From positions 558,001 through 622,000 of the forward strand of contig JBBPSI010000003.1 of the NCBI GenBank assembly GCA_038093515.1: a stretch of 64,000 bases of DNA. Reading direction: 5' to 3'. Each line of letters starts with the position of its first letter. The first letter of the stretch is position 1. The notes below the pieces were generated by a model. It was not told the DNA's origin, made no database searches, and saw only the letters and a list, made by a program, of their open reading frames with translations. Source of the DNA: Butyriboletus loyo (lineage: Eukaryota > Basidiomycota > Agaricomycetes > Boletales > Boletaceae). A program made the position numbers and the translations under genes. This document shows, in pieces, positions 48,180 through 57,096 of the stretch.

Positions 48180-48608
48180 TGTTACGCTGGGCGCTAACAA
48201 TTGAACAGCGAGGAGGCACTCTGGAGTGGCCTCGAGACTCGTTAAGCGTTTCTGAGCTGGGTCTCAGACTATGTCTTAGTGCGCACACTAAGAGTCTGGA
48301 AGTGATACTAATTGCTAGCAGGAAGCTGCGTAGAACTAGATACCGTTACAGGGTGTAAAGACAGTGGCTTTATACTACTGAGGTCTGCGCACAGACCATG
48401 CTCCCTAATCGGGTCGCGAGAGCAAAAGTACAAACGAGGAAAAGATACTCTAGAACGTTCTGGAGTATGAAAGAAAATGCGTCCGTGCGCGGGAAGTGGT
48501 GACTAAGCTACGAACGGTTGTTACCGTTCAACTGGAACTAGCAAGAGGCTAGGCGAATGTAAGAGTCCTAACGGTAGTGGAGAGAAAAAGTAAAGTACTA
48601 CCGTAACA
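48180..48608 (-). repeat. LTR-A, 5' LTR of element A
   Basis: 429 bp with TGTTAC...GTAACA ends, matching 55963-56388 (opposite strand) and 58021-58447. On the element strand it carries the palindrome ggtctgtgcgcagacc (48382-48397) followed by TATAAA (48369-48374). The opposite end is joined to the gag leader. Confidence 0.9.
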
Positions 48609-49479
48609 ACGTTCTGGTTTCAGGGCCAGATTGTTGGGCGGATAGATCCATCGGGGCTCTGTGGCCTGGTTGAGTTCCAGTGGCTGTGAAGCCAGGAGGG
48701 GGTCCTTTAGGAGGTGGATAACCTCGCTGGGGTTGCTGCGAATACGGCCTCCATTGCCACGCTTGCCCCGTTCCCCTTTCGGCGTACATCTGTTCAAAGG
48801 ACCTTCCTGTCCTTCTAAACTCTTCCACCAAATTGTTGAAATCCTCTAGGACGTCCTCAGAGCATGAGAGGAAGACCTGTTTATAGATCTCGTATTTTAC
48901 TGCCCTTTTTAGAAGTTCGATGGCGTGCTTGGGCTCGCACTCTGACTGCCGGTAGAGAACTTTGAACCTTTCTAGGAAGGTGTCAATTTGAGTTTGGCCT
49001 TGGGTAAGGGCGGCCAACTTCCTTAAGGCTTGATGGGCGAGGACGTCGATTTGGAAATGTCCTCGGATCATGGCCTGGAGGTATTCCCATTCCGGCCATG
49101 CCAAGTCCTTTTTCCTTCCCTTAGATCTGTCGAGAGGATCTATGTACTTCTCCTCTTCCGTGACATAATCTTCCAAGACCAACTGAGAAAAGTCTTGGCC
49201 TTTGCCTTTGATGCGGCTAAGAACCGCGACCGTCCGGAGCTTGTCTGTTTTCCAGGTGTTGACGGACACCCAGACTTTAAGGGAAGTCCACCAGTGGTGG
49301 AACTTTTCTCTGTCGCCGTCCCATTCTCCTGGGTCAGCAACCTTCTTAGATATTCCTCCTTGCTGATCTTTTTCCAGCCACTGCGCGAAGAGGGCGCGCA
49401 GTGTCTGATCGTCGTAGGTGGGGGCGGCAGGGACATAGTCGGAGGGAGCGGGGGCGTAAGACGGACCAGGATCAGACAT
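48609..49479 (-). pseudogene. gag of a family-B element, cut by element A
   Basis: About 290 codons. N-terminus MSDPGPSYAPAPSDYVPAAP; capsid-like core with ADPGEWDGDREKFHHWWTSL, WPEWEYLQAMIRGHFQIDVL, and RFKVLYRQSECEPKHAIELL. It ends in a Gln/Pro-rich region with APMDLSA, which in relatives comes just before the zinc knuckle. The last native codons read PETRT; the following LLR-stop is LTR-A sequence. Unlike the gag of family A it shares no obvious similarity with it. The 5' LTR of the same element is 50382-50774. Confidence 0.8.
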
Positions 49480-50381
49480 CCTTTTCTGGTCGTCGTCTGG
49501 GAAATCCGTAGAGTATTCGGAACCCAGTTTGGTAATCGGAAATTAAAGAAGTTGGGGGTGGAGGAAAGGGGGTGATTTTTGAATCTTCTTCGGCAACCTT
49601 TTCTTCGGCTGAACCGGCTTCTTCGGCAAAAACAAAAAGAAAACTACGAGGTATAAAGACCCTTACTGTCTCCTATCTTCCAAGGTGACTCTGGGGGACT
49701 CTACAACAAGTAGAACGTAGAAAATATTTCTTCGAACGGAGGTAGTATCTCCGACGAAGCTTAGTCCGGTAATGGACAGTTACAGGTAAAAACTTTTTTA
49801 CTACTAATTGACAAATTTTGAAAGTTTTTTTGGTTCTACCTCCCGTGTTACCACAGGGACTACGGTTTTGGAATGACTCAGCCAAAGGGATTTGGGGGTC
49901 CCTAAGTCGTCCTTCGCAAATTGGGCACGACCCCAACGCGGACTATCAACTCCAAGGGAGCGACGGAGAATGAATTGTTTACAGGTATTTACGCGAGACA
50001 CAAAATCTACCCTTCCAAGGGGTTCCCCTAAAAGCGGCGGGGGCAATCAGAAATGAAAACTGCTGAACGCGCAGTAACGACTCTTAACCCTGAGTACCGG
50101 GTTTTCCCTTCAGCGGGATTTCTGCTCCGTCAAGTGGAGGCCTACTGGTATGTGCGGGATAGGAGAAACGAGACGGGTACGCTATTGGCCAATCGCCGAC
50201 AAGCACGCTACCCCTACCCTGGGGACCGGGTGTGTATCTGAAGTTTTAACCAAGTGTTGCGAGGCAACGCGCAGTCGAATGCTAGCACGTAGTACCCTTT
50301 CACACGAGGTCCCACTACAGTTGCAGGTCTACACAAAGACCTGGCAAGATGGAATCAAGGAGCTTCAACTTAATCCTCAAC
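49480..50381 (-). other. Leader of the family-B element (LTR to gag)
   Basis: About 900 bases between LTR-B and the gag start, with no convincing coding frame. Near gag are three copies of a ttcttcggc word (around 49587-49625). The bases next to the LTR on the element strand, GTTGAGGATTAAG, should be the primer site. I found no LTR self-complement for it, so it may use a tRNA. Confidence 0.5.
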
Positions 50382-50774
50382 TGTTGCCAGCGAATAGACA
50401 AGTGGTTAAAACTAGGGAATCCTAGTCTAACCACGAGCCTTTATATATTGTACAGAGATGCGCACAGACCATGCTGTGCGTGAGATGAACTACTATACAT
50501 GGATAGACTAAAGAAGAGAAGCGCAACGGTGATTAACCACACGAGGCGCGGGGATCAAAAAGAAGAGAAGTAAACGGAGATTAAATACATGTGTCGTGAC
50601 GTCATAGAGTCTAGGCCTGGTCTAGGCCATGACATCATATGCTTAGTCAGCAAGAGATCACATGTAAGTTCCCACGATCACGTGCGCTATGTCACGTGAC
50701 CTTTGAAAGTGAAAACGACTAAGTCCGAATTGAAAGTGTACGAAGTGTACGAATAAAATGTTATGATTATAACA
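50382..50774 (-). repeat. LTR-B copy 1, 5' LTR of the family-B element
   Basis: 393 bp, TGTTATAATC...GGCAACA on the minus strand, matching 59029-59414. It contains TGACGTCA (50597-50604), two CACGTG boxes (50679-50684, 50693-50698), the inverted repeat gcacag-6-ctgtgc (50462-50479) and a TATATAAAGG-type box. The outer flank aacgg (50775-50779) continues the pol gene of the plus-strand element, so this element inserted into that pol. Confidence 0.88.
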
Positions 50775-53700
50775 AACGGTACCTAGTACGGTACCTTGAC
50801 TTGGACCCAGACTCCAAGATCGCCAAGCTCTGGAAGAAGCGAGTAGACGCTTCAGCAAGGGAAGCTTACCCTGTTCGAAAAGCAACCATCGCGACAGAGA
50901 TCGCCGCCCAAGTCGTCAAGGAGAAAGCAGTTCTCCCTACCCCGTTCGCTGCCTTCGCGGACGTTTTTGACAAGAAGAATACTGAGGAACTACCCCCGTC
51001 CCGATCTTTCGATCACGCCATTGACCTCGACAAAGACTTTGTCCCGAAAGTCGCCAAGGTCTATCCCTTGAACCCGAAAGAGTCGGAAGCCTGCAAAGCT
51101 TTCGTCGAGGAACATCTCAAGTCGGGAAAGATCACCCCCTCGAAGTCTCCTCAGGCGGCCCCCTTCTTCTTCGTATCAAAGAAGGATGGCTCGCTACGCC
51201 CCTGTCAGGACTACAGGTACCTGAACTCACATACTGTCAAAAATGCCTACCCTCTCCCTCTCATCTCCGACCTTGTCGACCGCCTCAAAGGATCCAAGAT
51301 TTTCACCAAAATGGACATCCGCTGGGGATATAACAATGTCCTCATCAAGCCGAATGACCGCTGGAAGGCGGCCTTCATCACTCCCCAAGGGTTGTTCGAA
51401 CCCACCGTGATGTTCTTCGGACTTTGCAACTCCCCAGCCACGTTCCAAGCTTTGATGGACCACATCTTCGGCGATCTCATGGCAGAAGGATGGCTGATCA
51501 TTTACATGGACGACCTCCTCATCCATTCTGCCACGTCTGTGGAACACGAGGCTCGCACGATCCGCGTCCTGGAGAGACTCAGAGAACACAAACTCTTCCT
51601 CAAACTCGAAAAGTGTTCATTCGATGCCGAGGAAGTTGAATACCTCGGAATGATGGTCCGAGAAGGGCAGGTCAAAATGGACCCCACCAAGTTAAAAGCC
51701 ATTCGCGAATGGAACCCCCCGACCTCAGTAAAGGCAGTCAGGTCTTTCATTGGGTTTTGCAACTTCTATCGGCGATTCATACAGGACTTCTCTCACATCG
51801 CAAAACCGCTGCATGACCTGACAAAGAAGAACTCCCCCTGGGCCTGGACCCCTGCCTGTGAAGCTGCGTTCCAGGCAATCAAACAGTCGTTCTTGAGGCA
51901 GCCCGTCCTCTCCATGCCCGATGTCACAAAACCGTTCGCCGTCATGACGGACGCCTCCCTCACTGCTACCGGAGCAGTACTCATGCAAAAGGATGTCAAT
52001 GGCGACCTGCATCCTTGTGCTTACCTCTCAAAGACGCTCTCGCCCGCGGAGCGCAATTACGATATCTATGATCGCGAGTTGCTCGCGGTCATCCACGCGT
52101 TGGAAGAATGGCGCCACTACCTGCGCGGTACTGGTCATCAGGTGGAGATTCTCACCGACCACAAGAATCTCACGTATTTCCGCCAACCGAACAAGTTGTC
52201 TCGCCGGCAAGCACGCTGGCTCATGTTCCTGCAGGATTTCGACCTGCATTTCCACCACATCCCGGGTACTCAGATGGGCCCTGCCGATGCCTTATCCCGC
52301 CGCGACGATGTTGACACCTCCGCCGACAACCAGGAGGTCACCCTCCTCCCAGAAAATCTCTTCGCTCGCAAGATCGACGTCGCTCTCGCCGAAAAGATTG
52401 CCGCCTCCACCCCCAGCGACCCTATGATTAAACGCTGCATGCAGGCTCTTTACGAAGACTCCCCACTCTTCCCCAAAATGAACGCTGGGGACTGGGACTT
52501 CGACGGCAAAGAGTTATATTTCCGCAAAAAGCGCTACATCCCCGAGGCGGCACGGGTCGACCTCATCCGGTCCCTGCACGAAAGTCCCGCTGGAGGTCAC
52601 GGTGGTATATTCCGCACCCAGAATATGGTGCAACGTGATTATTGGTGGCCAGGTATGGCTAATCTGGTCCGCCGCTTCGTTTCTGGCTGCGCCGTCTGTC
52701 AAGCGCATAAGGTTAATACTCACCCCACCGTCCCCCCTCTCACTCCTCTGGCCAGCGTGGCCTCTCGCCCCTTCGAGCAAGTCTCGGTTGATCTCATCAC
52801 CGGCCTTCCTCCCTCTTTGGGATATGATTCAGTCATGGTCGTGGTAGACCATGGGCTTACGAAGGGGGTAATTTATTCCCCTTGCAACAAGGACATCGAC
52901 GCGGCAGGAGTTGCCAAGTTGTTTTTCAAAACCGTTTTCCTTCGCTTCGGCCTACACTCTCGCTGCATCTCTGACCGAGGCCCTCAATTCGCATCCGCCT
53001 TCGCCAGAGAACTCGCAAGGCTCCTGGACTATGACCTCGCCCTCTCCTCCGCGTACCACCCACAGACCGATGGAGAAACTGAACGGGTCAACCAGGAATT
53101 AGAAACTTACCTACGGATCTTCTGTGACGGCCACCCGGAACAATGGGCCGAACTCCTCCCCATGGCCGAGTTCTCTCATAATTCCATGACTCACTCGTCA
53201 ACCAACGTGACGCCTTTCTCCCTGATGGTCGGGTATGAGCCGAGGTCTTATCCTCCAATCGGAAAGACTTTCCTCCCTGCCCTCGAGTCCAGACTCTCGG
53301 AACTCACGGGAGCCCGAACGGAGGCATTAGAAGCCCACGAGAAGGCACGGCGATTGATGAAGGAACGGATCTCGTCCAAGTTCCGTCCATGGAAGACTGG
53401 AGATAAGGTTTGGCTAGAAGGGCGCAACCTGAGACTCAGGTACCCGTCAAAGAAGCTCGCCCCAAGACGGGAAGGACCGTTCGAGATTGCACAGGTTGTC
53501 TCTGTTACAGTTTTACCCCTAAGCGTACCCCGCCACTCGTTTTCCCACGCTCACGCGTCCCCGCCGCCCCCGCCGTCTTGCGATGCCGCCCATCGCCCGC
53601 TCCTTAGTCGCCTAGTGGACGTTATCCACTTCCCCGGTCGTTCCTGCGAGTCTCAGTAACGCTACACTGAGATAGCCCCTGTCTCGTCGCCCCGTCGGGC

Positions 53701-54664
53701 CGGACCCACAGCTGAGCTGTCGCGTCCCTTTATTCTTTTATCCAATGACATTTGTTACATCACGTGACTAGCACGTGACTAGATTACAACGCGTCAGTAC
53801 CTTCGCGTCGAGACCCGTATCCAAGGGCTCCGCCGTTCGCGCACCCTTCGCCCTGTGGGGCTCGCCTCATGGACATCGTCACTTCACGTTCAGCACTTCT
53901 CATTCGCTGACGATGTCGCCATCTTACTCGGAGCTTCGCTCCCTCGTTACCGGCACTTTGCCGCTTCTCCTTTCGCCGCTATGACTCGGACAGACTCATA
54001 GCCCTTAGCCCTTCGCTGCCACGCACAGCTCGGTCTGTGCACGATAGACATTAGTATATATACTCGCACTTAGAGTAGTACGAGTTCTCTAGCTAATTCT
54101 ACGCATCTACCAAGTGCCTAGCAATCTAGCTTATACCCCATCTGCCGATAGAGCCGATAAGCCTCAGCTCGATCTCGTCTGGTCGCCACCATACGACATC
54201 TCGCCGACACTTGCTCTGCAGAAGCCCGATAGCGTCGTCTACGCGAGTCGGCCATCTTCCTGATTAGGCTCGAGCCCCTATTCAAGTGCTCGCTGCTAGT
54301 TGTTTCGCACTCCAGCGTAACAGTCTCCCCTGTGGCGTATAGGCTCCGACTACCACCGACCTGGAAGATTCACGACGTCTTCCATGCGTCGCTTCTCACC
54401 CCTTATCGCGAGACTGTGGAGCACGGCCCCAATTTCACAAACCCTCCGCCGGAAGAAATAGACGGAGATGAAGAATACGAGATCGATCGGATCTTATCGC
54501 ACCGCGGCTCCAAGGGACGCCGCCAGTTCCTTGTGTCCTGGAAAGGATACTCCGCAGCAGAGAACACCTGGGAACCAAATGGGAACCTGGTCCATGCGCA
54601 GGCCTTGCTCAAGGCTTATAAGCTGCGCCACCCCAAGGATTTTCCCTCCCCATCTTCGCAGTAA
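50775..54664 (+). pseudogene. pol of element B (RT, RNase H, integrase, chromodomain), interrupted by solo LTR-C
   Basis: Reads from YLVRYLDLDPDSKIAKLWKK. RT has YMDD in WLIIYMDDLLIH. RNase H has DASLTATGAV, YDRELLAVIHALEEW and LTDHKNLTYF. The integrase zinc region is HESPAGGHGGIFR with CAVCQAHK. The catalytic Asp, Asp, Glu lie in VSVDLITG, CISDRGPQF and HPQTDGETERVNQE. A GPY/F-like module follows (KLAPRREGPFEIAQV). An LTR (53503-54322) then splits the gene, and the rest resumes with SPVAYRLRLPPTWKIHDVFH and the chromodomain YEIDRILSHRGSKGRRQFLV, SWKGYSAAENTWEP. The continuous frame up to 53659 runs falsely into LTR codons. Stop TAA at 54662-54664. Confidence 0.9.
53503..54322 (+). repeat. 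Solo LTR-C with perfect target-site duplication
   Basis: 820 bp, TGTTACAG...GCGTAACA, flanked by GTCTC on both sides (53498-53502 and 54323-54327). Removing the LTR and one GTCTC restores the pol frame around VVSPVAYRL, so the boundaries are exact. It contains two adjacent CACGTGACTAG units near 53762-53783, an ACGCGT-like box just after them, the inverted repeat gcacag-6-ctgtgc (54023-54040) and a tatatata box around 54056. Confidence 0.95.
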
Positions 54665-54672
54665 CAACAAAG

Positions 54673-55911
54673 ATGGCTATTCCTCCTGCAGAAAACAACG
54701 CTCCGCTTCCAGCTCAACCACCAGTCCGCTCCTCTCGTCTCCCGGTTTCCTCTCGCCGCGTCCTCTACGCCGCCGTTCTAGAAAACCCCGTCGCTACGTA
54801 TGCTCTCGAGCAACGTATGGATTTCACTGGGGACTATGTCCTCCGCACCCTCGCCAGTCTCTACCGCTCCTATGCCCTCGCCCGCACCGTCCACACCCGC
54901 CTATGCCCCGACAACCAGCCGCCGGTGTACGCCACCGCCCTAGAGACCTCCTTGATGGAGGCTAGGGGGTACACGTTAGACATCCTTCACGCAGAAGGAT
55001 TTGGTTACGTCGTCGACCAGCTCCTCCCCGGCATCCTCGCGCCCGTCCTGCGCCCCATCCTCGTCGCCCTCGCTCCTAGAGAGCGAGAATTTTATTTTCA
55101 GTCCAACGACCGCATCGGGTTCTTGCGCCCCACCGCTCGCGGCCCCAATCCCCCTCCTCGTCCTGCCGCGGAAGGATCTCCTCCGCCACTACCTGTTCCA
55201 GCGCCACCCCCAAGAGATTCTCCTGCGACCACTTTGGTAGAAGATTCCTCCCGTGAGACAACTGGCGAATCCCTGGAGTCCTTTCGGACCGATGTCGACG
55301 AGCCCCAGGTCGCTCGTCGACACTCCCCTCTACCGCCTCGAACTATGCGTCGCCAACCTCGCCAGACGCTTCTCCAGACTGGATCTATCCCGGGATCGGT
55401 CACCCTCACCGCCGCAGGAAGAAGGATCGCCAACAGGGCCTTTCGCTCCATCACCCCCCAACCGTCCACTAGACGTGGCACCCCCGCCATCCAGCTCATC
55501 CCCCGTGTCACCTCCCCCGTCGCCGCAGCTGGTGGCTCTAACGGCTCTTCGTACGGACCCCCGCCTCCCTACCTCCCCGGCCGGGGTACTCGTGATTCCC
55601 CTATCGTCGTCGACGATAGATCTCCTGACCCCAGCCCAGGCATTGCTCGACCTCGCCTCGTCCGCCCGCAACTCTGCTTCGAGTGCGGGACCGTCGGCCA
55701 CTTCCGTAGGGAGTGCCCCAACTACACGTGTCCCTTCTGCCATCGGATCGCCCCTGGTCATATACAGGAATTTTGTCCAGAACGTATATGCGGCCTCTGC
55801 GGTGCCGTTGGCCATATCGTCGCCAACTGCACGTTTCGGGACGACGTCTGGGCGGATCTCAATGCCGATGACGCTTACGACTACGACGTCAACGAGGGGG
55901 AGTCTCAGTGA
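54673..55911 (+). CDS. ORF3 behind pol: gag-like protein with three zinc knuckles (element B)
   Basis: 412 codons, 8 nt after the pol stop. The N-terminal ~130 residues are helical and conserved with the copy at 61200-61959 (VLYAAVLENPVATYALEQRM, DFTGDYVLRTLASLYRSYAL, MEARGYTLDILHAEGFGYVV). A Pro/Ser/Arg-rich linker of ~150 residues follows. Three knuckles at residues ~335-386 are CFECGTVGHFRREC, CPFCHRIAPGHIQEFC (six residues before His) and CGLCGAVGHIVANC. The tail is acidic (DDAYDYDVNEGESQ). There is no signal peptide or membrane helix, so it is not env-like. The order helical domain, linker, knuckles resembles a second Gag. Substitutions between the copies are mostly conservative. Confidence 0.8.
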   Translation: MAIPPAENNAPLPAQPPVRSSRLPVSSRRVLYAAVLENPVATYALEQRMDFTGDYVLRTLASLYRSYALARTVHTRLCPDNQPPVYATALETSLMEARGYTLDILHAEGFGYVVDQLLPGILAPVLRPILVALAPREREFYFQSNDRIGFLRPTARGPNPPPRPAAEGSPPPLPVPAPPPRDSPATTLVEDSSRETTGESLESFRTDVDEPQVARRHSPLPPRTMRRQPRQTLLQTGSIPGSVTLTAAGRRIANRAFRSITPQPSTRRGTPAIQLIPRVTSPVAAAGGSNGSSYGPPPPYLPGRGTRDSPIVVDDRSPDPSPGIARPRLVRPQLCFECGTVGHFRRECPNYTCPFCHRIAPGHIQEFCPERICGLCGAVGHIVANCTFRDDVWADLNADDAYDYDVNEGESQ

Positions 55912-55962
55912 GGGGAGCATTCAAGTTGTGGAGTCGGAGTCTCCACCATGGGAAGGGGGTAA

Positions 55963-56388
55963 TGTTACGGTAGTAGTATACTTTTTCTCTCCACTACCAT
56001 TAGGACTATTACATTCACCTAGCCTTTTGCTAGTTCCACTTGAACGGTAACAACCGTTCGTACTTAGTCATCACTTCCCGCGCACGGACGCACTTTCCTT
56101 CACACTCCGGAATCTTCTGGAATGTTCCTTCCGTATTTGTACTTTCCTTCTCGCGTCTCGATTAGGAACATGGTCTGTGCGCAGACCCCAGTAGTATAAA
56201 GGCTCGGCCTTTCCACCATGTACATTATCTAGTTCTACGCAGTAACCTGCTAGCAATTAGTTTCACTCCAGACTCTTAGTGTGCGCACTAAGACATAGTC
56301 TGAGACCCAGCTCAGAAACGCTTCACGAGTCTCGAGGCCACTCCAGAGTGCCTCCTCGCTGTTCTAGTTGTTAGCGCCCAGCGTAACA
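55963..56388 (+). repeat. LTR-A, 3' LTR of element B
   Basis: 426 bp, TGTTACGG...GCGTAACA, directly after the polypurine tract. It contains the palindrome ggtctgtgcgcagacc (56172-56187) and TATAAA (56195-56200). At 56389 it is joined to an unrelated ORF fragment rather than to unique DNA. Confidence 0.9.
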
Positions 56389-57000
56389 CCAGGCTCTCGC
56401 AAGAGGTGGTGGAAGATTCTTCTGCGGGGTGGAGGTTACGCGAACCTGTACTGGTGGGGATGAAGCGCATCTGGCTTTCCCGATCTCCCGTGCCTTGTTG
56501 AGGGGGGAGGGTTTCCTTGTGGCAGTGGTGGTGGCGCATATCTGCGCGGGGGAGGAAGAGGCATGCATGGCTCTTCCGATTGCTCTTGCCTTTTCGATAG
56601 GGGAGCCAGTTCGGTGGGCTGCTCCCAAGGAGAGGGCTTTCTGAAGTGGGGTTTGTCGGGCGGCAGGGAGAGAGACTGCACGTAGGTGCGCAATGGGGGA
56701 AGAGGCACGCATGGCTCTTCCGATGGCTTGTGCTTTCCAAAGCAGGGAATGGCGGGTGATGAGAGTGAAGGGTACTTCTTCTGCGGCAGGATGACGGTGG
56801 AAGGGGTTTCGGCAATCTGCTCGCAAGCAGGTAGAGGTAGGGGCGGCGGGGGCTAAGGTGACTCTGTTGATGACGACGCCTTCCATTTCGTGAACATGGA
56901 AGGGATTGTTGCAGTTGGGACGTTGGCAGGTCCACTGGACACGTTGTCCAAACTCCTCGGTCTTCTCAGCGAGAAGGGCGTATCGGTTGGTGAAGGACAT
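56389..57000 (-). pseudogene. 5' ORF fragment of a family-C element with CCHH and KAxxIGxA repeats
   Basis: About 204 codons from the ATG at 57000 (MSFTNRYALLAEKTEEFGQR), cut at 56388/56389 by LTR-A. Two zinc-finger-like modules share the spacing CX4CX4HXH: CQRPNCNNPFHVH and CLRADCRNPFHRH. A 35-45 residue repeat follows three or four times: KAQAIGRAMRASS, KALSLGAAHRTGS, KARAIGRAMHASS and KAREIGKARCASS, each followed by a Pro-rich spacer. The frame is also open upstream into the leader. By position (5' LTR, leader, first ORF) it should be a gag-type protein, but I do not recognise it. Confidence 0.65.
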
Positions 57001-57084
57001 GGCGATCTCGGGGCGACTTCGCAAAGTTGGAGATGGCGGCGGGCTGGGGGCGGCTTTACTGTTGGAGAACAGAAGCGAGTAGAG

Positions 57085-57094
57085 AGCTAATTCT
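57085..57094 (-). promoter_or_regulatory. Self-priming primer-binding site of the family-C element
   Basis: Just inside LTR-C (which starts at 57097) the element strand reads AAAGAATTAGCTC. Its 10-nt core (agctaattct on the plus strand) is exactly complementary to agaattagct at 57323-57332 in the LTR, about 30 nt behind the tatatata box. It differs from the family-A site at three of ten positions, yet pairs within its own family. Confidence 0.7.
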
Positions 57095-57096
57095 TT

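Larger units (their letters stand above)
44976..48608 (-). mobile_element. Family-A chromodomain Ty3/gypsy element, 3'-truncated copy (element A)
   Basis: Minus-strand element with a 5' LTR (48180-48608), leader and primer site, gag (47779-46784) and pol (46859-44976). It ends abruptly inside RNase H where it meets the SAL1 exon. It lacks integrase, chromodomain, the third ORF and a 3' LTR, all present in the sister copies at 50775-56388 and 61200-64000. It sits inside the gag gene of a family-B element: the gag frame at 48614 runs straight into LTR sequence at 48608, with acgtt (48609-48613) as the flanking 5-mer. The partner target duplication is lost. Confidence 0.85.
50775..56388 (+). mobile_element. 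Family-A chromodomain Ty3/gypsy element, 5'-truncated copy (element B)
   Basis: Plus-strand copy that begins in pol just after the protease, at the point where the LTR-B element entered. It contains the rest of pol (50775-54664, split by a solo LTR-C), ORF3 (54673-55911), a polypurine tract (gggaaggggg, 55950-55959 region) and the 3' LTR-A (55963-56388). Its 5' LTR, gag and protease are absent from the window. Confidence 0.85.

Noticed and set aside
54673..55911. ORF3 as an envelope gene
   Set aside because: No signal peptide, no membrane helix, no cysteine pattern of an ectodomain; instead cytoplasmic zinc knuckles at the C-terminus.
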